64,000 nt of DNA from Butyrivibrio fibrisolvens (GCF_037113525.1 NZ_CP146963.1:2418001-2482000), one strand, 5' to 3'; shown: positions 8,939-18,561, counted from the stretch's first letter. The notes: generated from the letters alone by a model not told the origin. Program-made: numbers and translations.

Positions 8939-10297
8939 TTAGACCTTGTTTTTGAGTTCGTCCAAAAGCTTATCAGCAGCTTGTCTTCTGAGCTCATTTA
9001 ATTCTTTTACCGGCATGAAGATTCCCGGATCACTTTCATCCATATCTATGGTAAGGTCCTGGGGCTTTAATTCAAAAAATGTATCGCCAAGCTTCATGAT
9101 ACGGCTTTCGATGTCTTCTTTTAACATAGGACGCTTTGAAGCTTCCTGTACAACCTGACCTGATACTGTAACTGAGATATCGTCGCAGGAAAATGTCAGC
9201 ATGGACTCGCATCCGGGGTGGAAATAACCGTAGGCAGATATGCTGCGCTTTTTTTCACCTGTAACATACTTATCTCTTATCTTTGCTATAAGCGCGTCAT
9301 CAGATCCGCTATAGCCTGGGGATGACAAGGTTACCATGTCTCTTGAATTGTGTCTTTCGTAGTAGCCCTGGCTTATCTCGGTTCTAAGATATAGATGTCT
9401 TAATACATTAAGATCGACCTCTTCTACTTTGAATGGAGCTTCGGGATCTTCAAGGAACTTGTCTATATACTTTCTGTATATAGATGTAACACCTGCTACG
9501 TACTCAGGCTTTTTCATGCGTCCTTCTATCTTGAAGGAGTCAATTCCGGCTCTGATCAGGCTTGGAATGATCTCGATGGTGCACATATCCTTCAATGAAA
9601 GCGGATAGAACTCTTCAGAGCTTCCCTGATCTTTAGGACCGGATGACTTTTTGTTCCTGTCATCTGCTATAAATCCGCCCTGGACCTTGTATGGAAGTCT
9701 GCATGGCTGGGCACATCTTCCTCTGTTGCCGGACCTTCCTCCAACTATTGAGGAAAAGAGGCACATGCCGGAATAACAATAACACATTGCGCCGTGGATG
9801 AAGGCTTCAACTTCGATCTGAGCCTCTTCTTTGATCTGTATCATCTCATCCAAAGAAAGCTCTCTTGCAGGCACGACTCTTACGGCTCCCATTTTCTTAA
9901 GGAGTTTGGCGCCATTTACGCCAGTTATGGCCATCTGGGTACTTACATGGAGCTCAACTTTTGGAAAATGCTCTCTTATAAATCCCAATACACCAAAATC
10001 CTGTACGATTACTCCATCAAGCCCCGCCTCAGCGAAGGGCGCAAGATAATCGTACAGGTCATTAAATTCTTCTTCTTTTACAAGTGTATTTACAGTCATA
10101 TAAAGCTTTCTGCCATAAAGATGGGCATACTTAATAGCTCTAATAACTGCTTCTGTATCAAAATTGTCAGCATATGCTCTTGCGCCAAACCTTGTGCCGC
10201 CTAAATATACAGCATCGGCACCTGCAGCTATGGCTCCGAGAAATGCTTCATAATTACCGGCCGGAGCTAAAAGCTCGGGACGTTTCAATTCATTCAT
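8939..10297 (-). CDS. U32 family peptidase / hydroxylase-type enzyme
   Basis: 452 residues with the U32 signature in order: RPELLAPAGNYEAFLGAIAAGADAVYLGG at the N-terminus (shown here in part), EVEAFIHGAMCYCYSGMCLFS, and GNRGRCAQPCRLPY, then the SLKDMC and FKIEGRMK segments. The cysteines of the last motifs are metal or Fe-S ligands in related U32 enzymes such as the tRNA hydroxylase TrhP. Some members are collagenase-like proteases, others RNA-modifying. The order zapA-U32 seen here is conserved in Firmicutes. Exact substrate unknown. Confidence 0.92.
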   Translation of the reverse strand: MNELKRPELLAPAGNYEAFLGAIAAGADAVYLGGTRFGARAYADNFDTEAVIRAIKYAHLYGRKLYMTVNTLVKEEEFNDLYDYLAPFAEAGLDGVIVQDFGVLGFIREHFPKVELHVSTQMAITGVNGAKLLKKMGAVRVVPARELSLDEMIQIKEEAQIEVEAFIHGAMCYCYSGMCLFSSIVGGRSGNRGRCAQPCRLPYKVQGGFIADDRNKKSSGPKDQGSSEEFYPLSLKDMCTIEIIPSLIRAGIDSFKIEGRMKKPEYVAGVTSIYRKYIDKFLEDPEAPFKVEEVDLNVLRHLYLRTEISQGYYERHNSRDMVTLSSPGYSGSDDALIAKIRDKYVTGEKKRSISAYGYFHPGCESMLTFSCDDISVTVSGQVVQEASKRPMLKEDIESRIMKLGDTFFELKPQDLTIDMDESDPGIFMPVKELNELRRQAADKLLDELKNKV

Positions 10298-10305
10298 ATT
10301 TTTCC

Positions 10306-10752
10306 TTATCGTCTTCCTTTACCGGAAGAAGACCCTGAACTAATGGGTGTAACTTTGTTCTTTAACTCTGTTTCAAGCTGTATTATCTTTCTTGAATCGT
10401 CTTCAAGATTCTTCTCAAGATTCTTGACGTTCTTCTCAGTATTCTCAAGCTTGATCTGAGATGCGATAAGCTCGTGCTTGAGATCATAGAGCTCTTTTTC
10501 CTTCTCAGTAGCCTGTTCCTCCAGAAGCTGTATCTGCTTCTTAGCCTTAAAATAATCGTCTGCTATATTGAGCTGAAGGAGTATTGACTGAAGATCTACC
10601 GGCTGTCTGTTGAATCCTTCGATCTTACTGCAGTCTGCTATCTTAGTGTTAAGGTATGATGCTACCTTCTGAAGATACTCTTCACTTTCATAACCGCTTA
10701 ATGTAAGCACCCTTCCACCAATGATGACCTGAGCATCGGTTTTTGCTGACAT
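10306..10752 (-). CDS. zapA: Cell division protein ZapA
   Basis: 148 residues: an N-terminal ZapA domain (VIIGGRVLTLSGYESEEYLQKVASYLN) followed by a strongly heptad-patterned coiled coil to the C-terminus, ending in a short Ser/Gly tail. ZapA bundles FtsZ protofilaments at the division ring. GGGGAGGA precedes the ATG. It leads the U32 genes, the order usual in Firmicutes, and has a recognisable promoter at 10826-10854. It is longer than the typical ~85-100 residue ZapA because of the extended coiled coil. Confidence 0.9.
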   Translation of the reverse strand: MSAKTDAQVIIGGRVLTLSGYESEEYLQKVASYLNTKIADCSKIEGFNRQPVDLQSILLQLNIADDYFKAKKQIQLLEEQATEKEKELYDLKHELIASQIKLENTEKNVKNLEKNLEDDSRKIIQLETELKNKVTPISSGSSSGKGRR

Positions 10753-10825
10753 AGATCTTCCTCCCCTGAAATTTTAATGTAAAAATAAGCATAAATCTGC
10801 TTAATATCTATAGAGTCATATATAG

Positions 10826-10854
10826 ATTATAAACTCATGAAAGCCTTGACGCAA
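10826..10854 (-). promoter_or_regulatory. Promoter of zapA
   Basis: Minus strand TTGCGT (10849-10854) and TATAAT (10826-10831) are 17 bases apart. The -35 box lies within a small hairpin GCCTTG/CAAGGC. Confidence 0.65.
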
Positions 10855-10913
10855 CAAGGCATTTCATAATACACCAACAAATGTGGTATGGCAAGTGAAG
10901 GTTCTGGCAAAGG

Positions 10914-11143
10914 GGAATATTCCTGGGGATGGCAGCCTATAAATGATTTGGTAGTCATGAAAATAATATTAAATTCAAGGCATGATAGCTGGGATAATAT
11001 ATTCTGGGATTTATAAACTCGCTTCGCTCAGACAGATAAATCCCAAACAGAATATATTATTCCATCTATCAAGCTCTTGAATTTTAATATTATTTTCAAA
11101 GACTACCAAATCATTTATAGGCTGCCATCCCCAGGAATATTCA
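10914..11143. repeat. Long intergenic palindrome, copy A
   Basis: About 230 bp that fold into one near-perfect hairpin: the left arm from GAATATTCCTGGGGATGGC is mirrored by the right arm ending in GCCATCCCCAGGAATATTC. The centre holds the conserved loop AACTCGCTTCGCTCAGAC. It lies between the divergent zapA and DUF3298 lipoprotein genes. Copies B, C and D share the loop and the GATAGCTGG / CATCTATCAAGCTC blocks. Confidence 0.88.
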
Positions 11144-11218
11144 GGTATTGGTCAGGTTTAATATGCATGAATATTGATGTATACTATATTTATTATTTCT
11201 ATATTTCGGGGGATAGCT

Positions 11219-13222
11219 ATGAAAAAATCTTTTAGATTCTTTAGAGTCATATGTTGTGCTTCATTAGCGCTTTCTCTTATTCTTTGTTCTTGCTCATCAC
11301 CTCTTATCGGTGGACAAAAAGATGACGCTCAGAATGAAGGAGCACCAGGTGCAGGTAATGCAGATAGTAGCTCGTCTTCTTCAACTGGTAGCAGTAATAA
11401 TCAGAGCGTAATAACATATAAAGACAACGGGTTCATTGATCTTAACTGTGAATCAAGAAGGATTCTTTTTAACAGTCAGATAAAAGAAGATTCGACATAT
11501 TTTTATTATGTTTTAAATGCAAAGCTATGGCGTACTTCTAAGAATGATCCGGATGATACGGTATGTCTTTTTCCAAAGGATGATTCATGTTGTGTAGATG
11601 GCATGAAATTCGCGGTGTATGGCGGTAGTGTCTTCGTGTTTGCTGAAAAGTATGCGGATTATACCGAAAGCGCATTCAGGATAGATAGTGAGGGCAACGT
11701 TTCAGAAATAACGCTTGAAAATGAACTTACATACTATTCTTCTCTGGATATATACAATGACACTTTGTATTTCTATAGTTTCGACAGCGATAAAGGCCTT
11801 GTTACTGAAGGATATAAGCTGAACTCAGATGGAAGTATTGGAGATTCTTATAATGAATTCGCAGATATTTCTTTTGATTTTGGAGATGATCTTTTTCCGC
11901 TACATATAAGCTTTGGAAGCTATAAGTGTTCGCCTTCTTCTATAGATTTTTTTGGCGGAATGTATTGTATGGATTCGGTTGGCAATAAATCTTCTTTATA
12001 TTTTGTATCGTCGGACGATTCTACAGCCAGTAAGATCGCAGATATCAGTGATGGTAATATTGCTGCCATTACCAAAGATAAGCTTATAATGCTGCAAAAT
12101 GATTCTCATGGAAAATGTATTTATACGATTGATCTATCTTCCGGTGAGCGCACTGATCTTCTGAGCACTGATGGATTTAATGAACTTGGCTATGGCCATT
12201 CATCTGATATTGAACTTATCGACTATGACGATGAAAATGCATTTATAAAGGTCGATCTGCCTCTTACTGAAGATCCTGTGGCGAATATTTCTTTTGACAT
12301 TTTGAAGGTTAGTCTGTCTGATGGCAGCACGCAGCTTATTGGAACAATTACTAAAGGGGAAAAGCCGGGATTATACTATTCAGACCTTTACTACAACTTT
12401 ACATCGAGGGGACTTACCTACACTAATGTTGTAGATGCAAACACCAGTCTTTGCAATATGTCCTATGATGAGATGGGAAAAGAAGTTGTGCTGACAACGC
12501 CGGAATATAATTACGACTCTTCTATTTCCGCTCTTTCGGAGTATGGGATTACTTTAAAATCTCTTCACAGTGCGTACTACTATACAGATGATAACTATGA
12601 CATTATGGTGTTCAGGGCCGACCTTATCGTGCCGCAGCTTCCTGCAACGTCCGATGCATTTATAGAATTTAATGAAACGATTGCTGAAAATCTTGATGTA
12701 ACTGATATGGCCCAGTTATCGCTTAAAGATGCCAAGTCAATTGCCGAGGATTCTGATCCTTATGATGAATACTCGCCTATGGATCTGTATCCATATACTT
12801 ACTCATATTACTTTTCAGAGCTTAGTTATCACGATTCAAGGTATGTGTGCCTTACTACTAGCGATTATGAATACTGGGGCGGAGCTCATGGTCTTGGATG
12901 GGAGTATTCTTATACTCTTGATATGCAGGATGGAAGGGTTCTTGAACTTAGCGATGTTATCGGGCAGACTCAGGAAGAGTTTGTAGAGCTTGTATGTAGT
13001 CATGTGACGGATCTTGATGAGGGGGAACTTTTCTGCAGTTATGATGAAACAGCTCAGCAGATAAGGGACGACTATACATACAATGACTTTAACTGGTTCC
13101 TGACGCCTGAAGGGGTGGCTGTAAGGTTCAGATCTTACGAGATCGCACCGTATGTTGCGGGATACCCGGTCATCGTGGTTCCTTACAACGAGCTGACAAT
13201 GCTTATTCAGCTTGGGGGATGA
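11219..13222 (+). CDS. Lipoprotein with C-terminal DUF3298 (RsiV-like) domain
   Basis: The start is the ATG at 11219, preceded by GGGGGAT. A lipoprotein signal peptide ends in LILCSC, so the protein is exported and lipid-anchored. A Ser/Asn/Gly-rich linker follows, then about 370 residues of beta-rich repeats with periodic short acidic strands. The final 170 residues resemble DUF4163/DUF3298: EYWGGAHGLGWEYSYTLD, then a DVIG block and the C-terminal YVAGYPVIVVPYNEL. RsiV-type domains bind lysozyme in some bacteria, but binding here is only a possibility. It is one of three plus-strand genes in the window and is flanked on both sides by long palindromes. Confidence 0.78.
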   Translation: MKKSFRFFRVICCASLALSLILCSCSSPLIGGQKDDAQNEGAPGAGNADSSSSSSTGSSNNQSVITYKDNGFIDLNCESRRILFNSQIKEDSTYFYYVLNAKLWRTSKNDPDDTVCLFPKDDSCCVDGMKFAVYGGSVFVFAEKYADYTESAFRIDSEGNVSEITLENELTYYSSLDIYNDTLYFYSFDSDKGLVTEGYKLNSDGSIGDSYNEFADISFDFGDDLFPLHISFGSYKCSPSSIDFFGGMYCMDSVGNKSSLYFVSSDDSTASKIADISDGNIAAITKDKLIMLQNDSHGKCIYTIDLSSGERTDLLSTDGFNELGYGHSSDIELIDYDDENAFIKVDLPLTEDPVANISFDILKVSLSDGSTQLIGTITKGEKPGLYYSDLYYNFTSRGLTYTNVVDANTSLCNMSYDEMGKEVVLTTPEYNYDSSISALSEYGITLKSLHSAYYYTDDNYDIMVFRADLIVPQLPATSDAFIEFNETIAENLDVTDMAQLSLKDAKSIAEDSDPYDEYSPMDLYPYTYSYYFSELSYHDSRYVCLTTSDYEYWGGAHGLGWEYSYTLDMQDGRVLELSDVIGQTQEEFVELVCSHVTDLDEGELFCSYDETAQQIRDDYTYNDFNWFLTPEGVAVRFRSYEIAPYVAGYPVIVVPYNELTMLIQLGG

Positions 13223-13242
13223 GGCTGTGCATCATTGTCGTG

Positions 13243-13462
13243 GGATTCCAGAGGGGAGCTGTTAATAAATAATTTGGGGGTCATGAAAATATTATAGAAT
13301 TCAAGGCATGATAGCTGGAATTATATATCCCGGAATCCAAACTCGCTTCGCTCAGACATGTGGATTCCTAACAGGATATATAATTTCATCTATCAAGCTC
13401 TTGAATTCAATAATATTTTCAAAGACCTCCAAATCATTTATTAACAGCTCCCCTCTGGAATC
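13243..13462. repeat. Long intergenic palindrome, copy B
   Basis: About 220 bp, self-complementary from GATTCCAGAGGGGAGCTG to CAGCTCCCCTCTGGAATC, with the same central loop AACTCGCTTCGCTCAGAC and GATAGCTGG/CATCTATCAAG blocks as copy A but different arm sequence. It lies between the convergent ends of the lipoprotein and HAD genes and may also terminate both transcripts. Confidence 0.88.
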
Positions 13463-13501
13463 GTCAAGATTTTGGTGATGCTCAGATTTGCAAAGCTGAA
13501 A

Positions 13502-14170
13502 CTAAAATCCTATCTTTTCAAAGTATTTAATTACTTCATTTAAATCTGGCAGTACTGCTTCTGAAAGCCCTTTTATTTCATCATCTGGTTGTCTGAGGTC
13601 GGGAACCATTATTGGGTGCATTCCGGCGGCGTGGGCGGCCCTGATTCCGTTGAAGGAGTCTTCTATTACGTAGCAGGTCTTAGGATTTGCGTTGAGTTTG
13701 GCTGCGCAGTCTAGGAAGATGTCAGGGGCGGGTTTGCCGTTTATGACGTTGTCGCCGCCAAGTATCACTGTAAAATAGTCGATAATTCCGGCTTCGCTTA
13801 TCTCCTGTCTGACGATAGCTTCTTTCGTGGATGATGCAAGGCCTGTTGGTATATTATTGCTATTTAGATACTGCAAGATATCTCGAACGTATTTTTTTAC
13901 AGGTATACCATTGTCATTAATATATTTGTGAAAATAGTTTCTTGTATATGTAACACCTTCTTCATAAGCCTCTATACTGCCAAGCCTTTGGATCATGATC
14001 TCTTTTGTCATGGCAGATGTAGTACCTGTACAGGCAAGAACCATATCTCGTACAAAGTCCACATCAAGTAAAGTCTGCCTCGCACGCTCTTCCCAGGCTT
14101 TCATGTAGATCATCTCAGTATCAAGAAGAACTCCGTCCATATCGAATATTACTGCTATATCAGAACTCAT
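13502..14170 (-). CDS. HAD superfamily hydrolase, beta-phosphoglucomutase-like
   Basis: About 222 residues with the subfamily IA motifs: FDMDGVLLDTE (nucleophile Asp) at the N-terminus, GLASSTKEAIV (motif II Ser), GKPAPDIFL (motif III Lys) and IEDSFNGIRAAHAAGM (motif IV acidic pair). Such enzymes dephosphorylate or isomerise small sugar phosphates. I use the ATG at 14170 (GGAG 9 bases upstream) rather than the GTG nine bases earlier. It is just downstream of an MFS transporter gene; a functional link is not evident. Confidence 0.9.
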   Translation of the reverse strand: MSSDIAVIFDMDGVLLDTEMIYMKAWEERARQTLLDVDFVRDMVLACTGTTSAMTKEIMIQRLGSIEAYEEGVTYTRNYFHKYINDNGIPVKKYVRDILQYLNSNNIPTGLASSTKEAIVRQEISEAGIIDYFTVILGGDNVINGKPAPDIFLDCAAKLNANPKTCYVIEDSFNGIRAAHAAGMHPIMVPDLRQPDDEIKGLSEAVLPDLNEVIKYFEKIGF

Positions 14171-14217
14171 AAATAACACTCCAAAAAGCTAAGATTAATT
14201 ACTCAAATTTCATCAGT

Positions 14218-15411
14218 TCATAGAATATCATTGTTTTTTACTCTTTTAATAACCAGTACACATATGACCAAGACAATCGGAAAGCCGATGCCGGAAAGAA
14301 TCCCGGCCTGTATGTTGTTGCCTGCAAACTGGGATACATAGCCTATGATCGCAGGTCCGGAAGCACCGCCCAAATCTCCTGCAAGAGCAAGAAGTGCAAA
14401 CATTGCTGTACCTCCCCTTGGGATAACTTTAGAAGATATGCTAATGGATCCGGGCCACATGATACCAACTGAAAATCCGCATAAAGCGCAGCCAACAAGT
14501 CCCATTACAGGCGCCTTGGACAAAGCTGCCAGTAAATAACATATCAAACATAGAATACCGGAAGCGATCATAAAGCCTGTAAGGTCGATCTTCTCGCCAA
14601 ATTTGCCGTACAAAGTTCTACTTATTCCCATAAGAACAGCAAATCCGCAAGGACCTGCAAGATCTCCAACTGCCTTGGACATATGAAGTGCCGACTCCAC
14701 AAAAGCAGATGCCCACTGAGACATAGATATCTCAGAAGATCCTGCGCAGACCATCAGCAATATAAAAAGCCAGAATGTCTTTGATCTAAGCAGCTCTCCC
14801 ATTGTCATGCTCTGATCATCATCCACGAGCTTTTCTATAGGGCAGGTTGCAAAATTAAAGATGTTATAAAATGGGACGATAGCCCAAAGAATAGCCAGTA
14901 ACTTCCAGTTACCTATTCCAAAGAATTTAAAAAATATTGTAGAAATAAGGATTACGCCTACAGTTCCCCAACAATAAAACGAATGAAGAAGACTCATCAT
15001 AACGTCTTTATTATCAAAAGGACAGGCTTCGATTATAGGACTCACCAGAACTTCTATAAGACCACTACCTATAGCATATATCGTGACACAGATAAGTATA
15101 CCTATAAGAGGCGACGGCATTATATCCGGCAGTACTGCAAGAAGTGATAATCCCGCGCAGCAGGTTATCTCCGAAGCAACAATACTAGGTCTATATCCAA
15201 TTTTGTCTACAACTCTTCCGCATATATAATCAACTATAAGCTGGGTAAAAAAGAAAGTCGTTGAAATAAGCGCCAGCTGTCCAAATGAAATATTGTAATT
15301 ATCGTGAAATACAATATAAAGCAGCGGAACAAAATTGGCACAGATTGCCTGAACTACAAAACCAAGATAACAGGCAAGTAGTGTCTTATTGTATTTATTT
15401 TTATTTTGCAT
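14218..15411 (-). CDS. Major facilitator superfamily transporter
   Basis: About 397 residues with twelve predicted membrane helices and the MFS loop motif CGRVVDKIGYRPS between helices 2 and 3. It resembles sugar or drug MFS permeases of clostridia; substrate not predictable. The ATG at 15411 has GGAG 7 bases upstream, so I prefer it to the TTG four codons earlier. The long hydrophobic segments are uninterrupted, indicating an intact gene. Confidence 0.88.
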   Translation of the reverse strand: MQNKNKYNKTLLACYLGFVVQAICANFVPLLYIVFHDNYNISFGQLALISTTFFFTQLIVDYICGRVVDKIGYRPSIVASEITCCAGLSLLAVLPDIMPSPLIGILICVTIYAIGSGLIEVLVSPIIEACPFDNKDVMMSLLHSFYCWGTVGVILISTIFFKFFGIGNWKLLAILWAIVPFYNIFNFATCPIEKLVDDDQSMTMGELLRSKTFWLFILLMVCAGSSEISMSQWASAFVESALHMSKAVGDLAGPCGFAVLMGISRTLYGKFGEKIDLTGFMIASGILCLICYLLAALSKAPVMGLVGCALCGFSVGIMWPGSISISSKVIPRGGTAMFALLALAGDLGGASGPAIIGYVSQFAGNNIQAGILSGIGFPIVLVICVLVIKRVKNNDIL

Positions 15412-15587
15412 ATCAAACTCCAAAATTAAGCTCTATAAAAAGGATGGGACCAAATTCTGCACATTTGATGATATGTGTATGAACAGAACTTTGCTCATTG
15501 AAGATATCAAAGTAAGAAACATCCCTATTATTGAAAAAAGACAGATGTTTTCCAAAAATGATAACTCAAAATGCCTGTAGTTAACTT

Positions 15588-15665
15588 AGTCCCACCTGGG
15601 CGGATCGAAATTCCCAAAGCCTTTGCAGGGCAGGATTTAAGAATCCCTATTCGTCCAAGTGGGAA
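15588..15665. repeat. Short palindromic element, copy G
   Basis: About 78 bp with inverted ends TCCCACCTGGGCGGAT and ATTCGTCCAAGTGGGA and an inner CCCAAAGCCTTTGCAGGGC block. These match the ends of the 292-bp copy C, so this looks like a centre-deleted derivative. It lies between the MFS and CHY zinc finger genes. The 170 bases on its left side contain no gene I can support. Confidence 0.72.
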
Positions 15666-15681
15666 TTTTAAATTAATCATT

Positions 15682-15999
15682 TTACCTTGCAGCATATATA
15701 GATTTATGCAAAGAACATCCCAGATTATATTCATGACCGCAGTCAAGACACCTTTCAATACATGAATACTCATTATAGCTATAAATCCTTCCACAAGCGC
15801 CGCACATAACTGTATCCTTCTCGTCAGGATCTACAGGCTCAAATTTATGTTCTTCAAGTTCATTGTGGCATTTATAGCAGGCATAAAACTTACCGCATTT
15901 ATTGCATTTATTAGCTATCACATCTTTATGACTGTGATAATGAATGCACCGCCCTTCACTATCAGTCTGAATGCCATATATTATCTTTATACAATCCAT
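15682..15999 (-). CDS. CHY zinc finger protein
   Basis: 105 residues with dense Cys/His pairs in the CHY order: CIHYHSHKDV, CNKCGKFYACYKCHNE, CGACGRIYSY and CLDCGHEYNLGCSLH. These bind several zinc ions. The bacterial stand-alone family is of unknown function. The gene is intact, starts with ATG, and is isolated between two palindromic elements. Confidence 0.88.
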   Translation of the reverse strand: MDCIKIIYGIQTDSEGRCIHYHSHKDVIANKCNKCGKFYACYKCHNELEEHKFEPVDPDEKDTVMCGACGRIYSYNEYSCIERCLDCGHEYNLGCSLHKSIYAAR

Positions 16000-16096
16000 A
16001 TTATTGATATATCCTAATTTTTTATTTCATATCTTTTTTAGTTCTATTTATTGAGGATACTACACACCCAAACTAGGACTTTTATATCATTTATTC

Positions 16097-16388
16097 AAAC
16101 TTCCCACTTGGACGGTTTAATATCACCCAAGGCTTTGCTGGGGCAAGCAGTATATAGATCATTGTCATGCTTTTTAATCGTTTTATTAAATTCATGAGCA
16201 TGATAGATGGAGATTTCCATTCTTCCCGGGGTCCACCTGTCTGAGCGAAGCGAGTTTGGACCCCAGAATGGGAATCACCAGATATCGTGCCATGAATTAT
16301 AAAACGATTAACAGCATGACAATGATCTATATACTGCTTGTCCCAGCAAAGCCTTGGGTGATACTGCACCGTTCAAGTGGGAAGTTTG
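16097..16388. repeat. Long intergenic palindrome, copy C
   Basis: About 292 bp bounded by AAACTTCCCACTTG and its complement, with an inner CACCCAAGGCTTTGCTGGG block repeated inverted, a variable stem, then GAGCATGATAGATGG and the central GTCTGAGCGAAGCGAGTTT. This is the most complete copy: it carries both the terminal ends seen in copies F, G and H and the core seen in A, B and D. It ends 3 bp before the ruvB stop codon. The ORF inside it is a by-product of the palindrome. Confidence 0.9.
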
Positions 16389-16390
16389 AG

Positions 16391-17434
16391 TCATTTATTA
16401 TCAGAGTCTTCCGGCATCTTTAGTCCCATCTGCTCGTACCCTGGTTGTGTTACCACGCGGCCTCTGGGAGTTCTATTGATGAATCCGCATTTAATAAGAT
16501 AGGGCTCATATACATCTTCTATAGTTCCGGCATCTTCGCCTATAGCAGCTGCCAGAGTGTCAAGACCAACAGGTCCTCCGCCGAACTTCTCTATCATAGT
16601 CTTTAAGATCTCGTGGTCTGTGTGGTCAAGTCCCATATCATCTACTTCCAGTAGATTAAGAGCTTCTCTTACTATATCAATTGAAACAATACCATTATTC
16701 CTAACCTGAGCATAGTCTCGTACACGTTTAAGTGTGCGGTTTGCAAGTCTGGGTGTTCCACGGCTTCTTCTTGCCATCTCTATGGCGCTTTCTTCGCCAA
16801 CTTCGATTCCAAGGACTCTTGCAGACTGGATTATGATCTGCGATAACTCTTTTTCATTATAGAATTCCATCCTGTGGATCATGCCGAATCTGTCTCTAAG
16901 AGGCGCAGACAGCATACCCGCTCTTGTTGTAGCTCCAACAAGAGTGAACTTTGGAAGATCAAGACGGATAGATCTTGCTGTAGGGCCTTTGCCGATCATG
17001 ATGTCTATTGCAAAGTCTTCCATAGCTGGATACAGCACTTCTTCTACCTGGCGGGATATTCTGTGGATCTCATCAACGAATAGAATATCACCTTCCTGAA
17101 GGCTGTTAAGGATTGCTGCCATCTCTCCCGGCTTTTCAATTGCAGGGCCTGATGTGATCTTGATATTTACTCCCATCTCATGAGCCATGATCTGTGCAAG
17201 AGTTGTCTTACCAAGACCCGGAGGTCCGTAAAAAAGGATGTGATCAAGGCTGTCTCCACGCTCCTTGGCAGCTTCTATGTAGATCTTAAGGCTCTTTTTG
17301 ATCTTCTCCTGACCTATGTATTTATCAAGGCTCTTGGGACGAAGTGAGCTTTCAACGCCTGCATCTTCGCCGGTAAAGCCGGCATCCATCATATTTTTTG
17401 AGTTTTTTTCTGTTTGAATGGTTCTTTTGGCCAT
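16391..17434 (-). CDS. ruvB: Holliday junction branch migration helicase RuvB
   Basis: 347 residues, full length. Walker A GPPGLGKTT, Walker B DEIHR, sensor motif ATTRAGML and the C-terminal winged helix with GFINRTPRGRVVT are present. RuvB is the AAA+ motor that drives branch migration with RuvA. RuvA is encoded immediately upstream, as expected. The palindromic element C abuts its stop codon. Confidence 0.98.
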   Translation of the reverse strand: MAKRTIQTEKNSKNMMDAGFTGEDAGVESSLRPKSLDKYIGQEKIKKSLKIYIEAAKERGDSLDHILFYGPPGLGKTTLAQIMAHEMGVNIKITSGPAIEKPGEMAAILNSLQEGDILFVDEIHRISRQVEEVLYPAMEDFAIDIMIGKGPTARSIRLDLPKFTLVGATTRAGMLSAPLRDRFGMIHRMEFYNEKELSQIIIQSARVLGIEVGEESAIEMARRSRGTPRLANRTLKRVRDYAQVRNNGIVSIDIVREALNLLEVDDMGLDHTDHEILKTMIEKFGGGPVGLDTLAAAIGEDAGTIEDVYEPYLIKCGFINRTPRGRVVTQPGYEQMGLKMPEDSDNK

Positions 17435-17476
17435 ATCTATCCTCGTGTTTATATTGATTTATTCTAATTTTACTAA

Positions 17477-17526
17477 AGCTCCCCACTTGGACGAACCAGC
17501 ATCCCAAAAGTCTTTACAGGGGTAGA
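17477..17526. repeat. Palindromic element end fragment, copy H
   Basis: A single end: CCCCACTTGGACGAACCAGC, then CCCAAAAGTCTTTACAGGGG. It continues for about 40 bases with similarity to copy C (CAGTATATAAATC) but has no matching right half. It lies in the 158-bp ruvA-ruvB gap. Confidence 0.65.
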
Positions 17527-17592
17527 CAGTATATAAATCTGCATCAGCTGTTTATACTGCATTCTTAAGTTTTAATATAAAGCATTACAATT

Positions 17593-18222
17593 TTAAAAGA
17601 GCTCTTTAAGTGCAAGCTTTAATATAGCCTCGGTATCAAGCTTTTCATCCGAAGCCGAAAGAACTTTTCTAACAGCTTTCATGGCGTCTGTAGCGTTATA
17701 GCCAAGGGCAGCGAGAGCTTCCACGGCTTCATCTCTTGAAGATGCATCTTCGCCTGAAGATTTGCCGGTAGATGCACTGCCTGCTGCCTGTCCTATACCT
17801 TCTGCACTTGTGATATCTGCATTGGATATCTTGTCACGAAGTTCAAGTACAAGGCGTTCTGCAGTCTTTTTGCCAATGCCGGGGGCTTTGGATATTGTCT
17901 TGACATCTCCTGCAAGGATTGCAAATCTAAGATCATCTGTATCAAATACAGAAAGAATCGAAAGTGCACCCTTAGGGCCTATACCACTTACAGTGATGAG
18001 CATCCTGAACATGCGGATCTCATCTCTTGTAAGGAAGCCAAAAAGGCTCATCTCATCTTCCTTCACATTCATATATGTGTAGAGCTTAACATTGTCTCCA
18101 ATCCCCGGCATTCTGTCGCAGGTTGATGCGGATATATTGACCTCGTATCCAATTCCTCCTACATCTATTACCGCTTTATCTATTTCGAGATTTTCAAGAA
18201 TCCCCTGAACATATGCTATCAT
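17593..18222 (-). CDS. ruvA: Holliday junction DNA helicase RuvA
   Basis: About 209 residues. The N-terminal OB fold begins MIAYVQGILENLE with GIGYEV, followed by two helix-hairpin-helix motifs (VSGIGPKGALSIL and PGIGKKTAERLVLEL) and a C-terminal RuvB-binding helical domain (DEAVEALAALGY). The ATG at 18222 is preceded by GGGAGA and gives the normal length; the longer upstream reading is not supported. Operon with ruvB. Confidence 0.97.
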   Translation of the reverse strand: MIAYVQGILENLEIDKAVIDVGGIGYEVNISASTCDRMPGIGDNVKLYTYMNVKEDEMSLFGFLTRDEIRMFRMLITVSGIGPKGALSILSVFDTDDLRFAILAGDVKTISKAPGIGKKTAERLVLELRDKISNADITSAEGIGQAAGSASTGKSSGEDASSRDEAVEALAALGYNATDAMKAVRKVLSASDEKLDTEAILKLALKELF

Positions 18223-18341
18223 AAGATCTCCCTTTACCAGAATGCTTGCTCGTCCATGTATTATCCCAAAGAGCAAGCACTCTATATCTTTTGAACTTAC
18301 CACTTGATCAAAGCCATGTGGAAAGTTTTAAGTTTTTTATT

Positions 18342-18367
18342 CAAAAAAACAGCCTGCATCGCAGACC
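18342..18367 (-). terminator. Probable terminator upstream of ruvA
   Basis: In the minus direction GTCTGC/GCAGGC forms a short stem with loop GAT, followed by CTGTTTTTTTG. It lies about 200 bases after the stop of the 18562-19092 gene. The rest of 18223-18561 holds nothing I can name. Confidence 0.6.
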
Positions 18368-18561
18368 GTTATAATTATAACATAAATGCTGATAATAATC
18401 CCGAACAGATATTGGCCGACGCATGAATGCAACAACTTGGAAGAATTGACCCATCGGCCTTTCTCTCATATCCTTACGCCTTGTCACTAGCCACCAGATA
18501 AAAGGTATTTTTCAACTTCAGTCCTCTCCTACAAGATGTACAATCTGCTTAACTTCTATAT

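Noticed and set aside
15424..15580. Plus-strand protein-like reading (KKDGTKFCTFDDM...), possibly a gene fragment
   Set aside because: No start codon with a ribosome binding site and no family match; it ends beside element G. It may be a remnant, but the evidence is too thin to annotate.
16091..16369. A 92-codon minus-strand ORF
   Set aside because: It lies wholly inside palindrome copy C; the reading is a product of the inverted repeat, with no ribosome binding site or recognisable protein.
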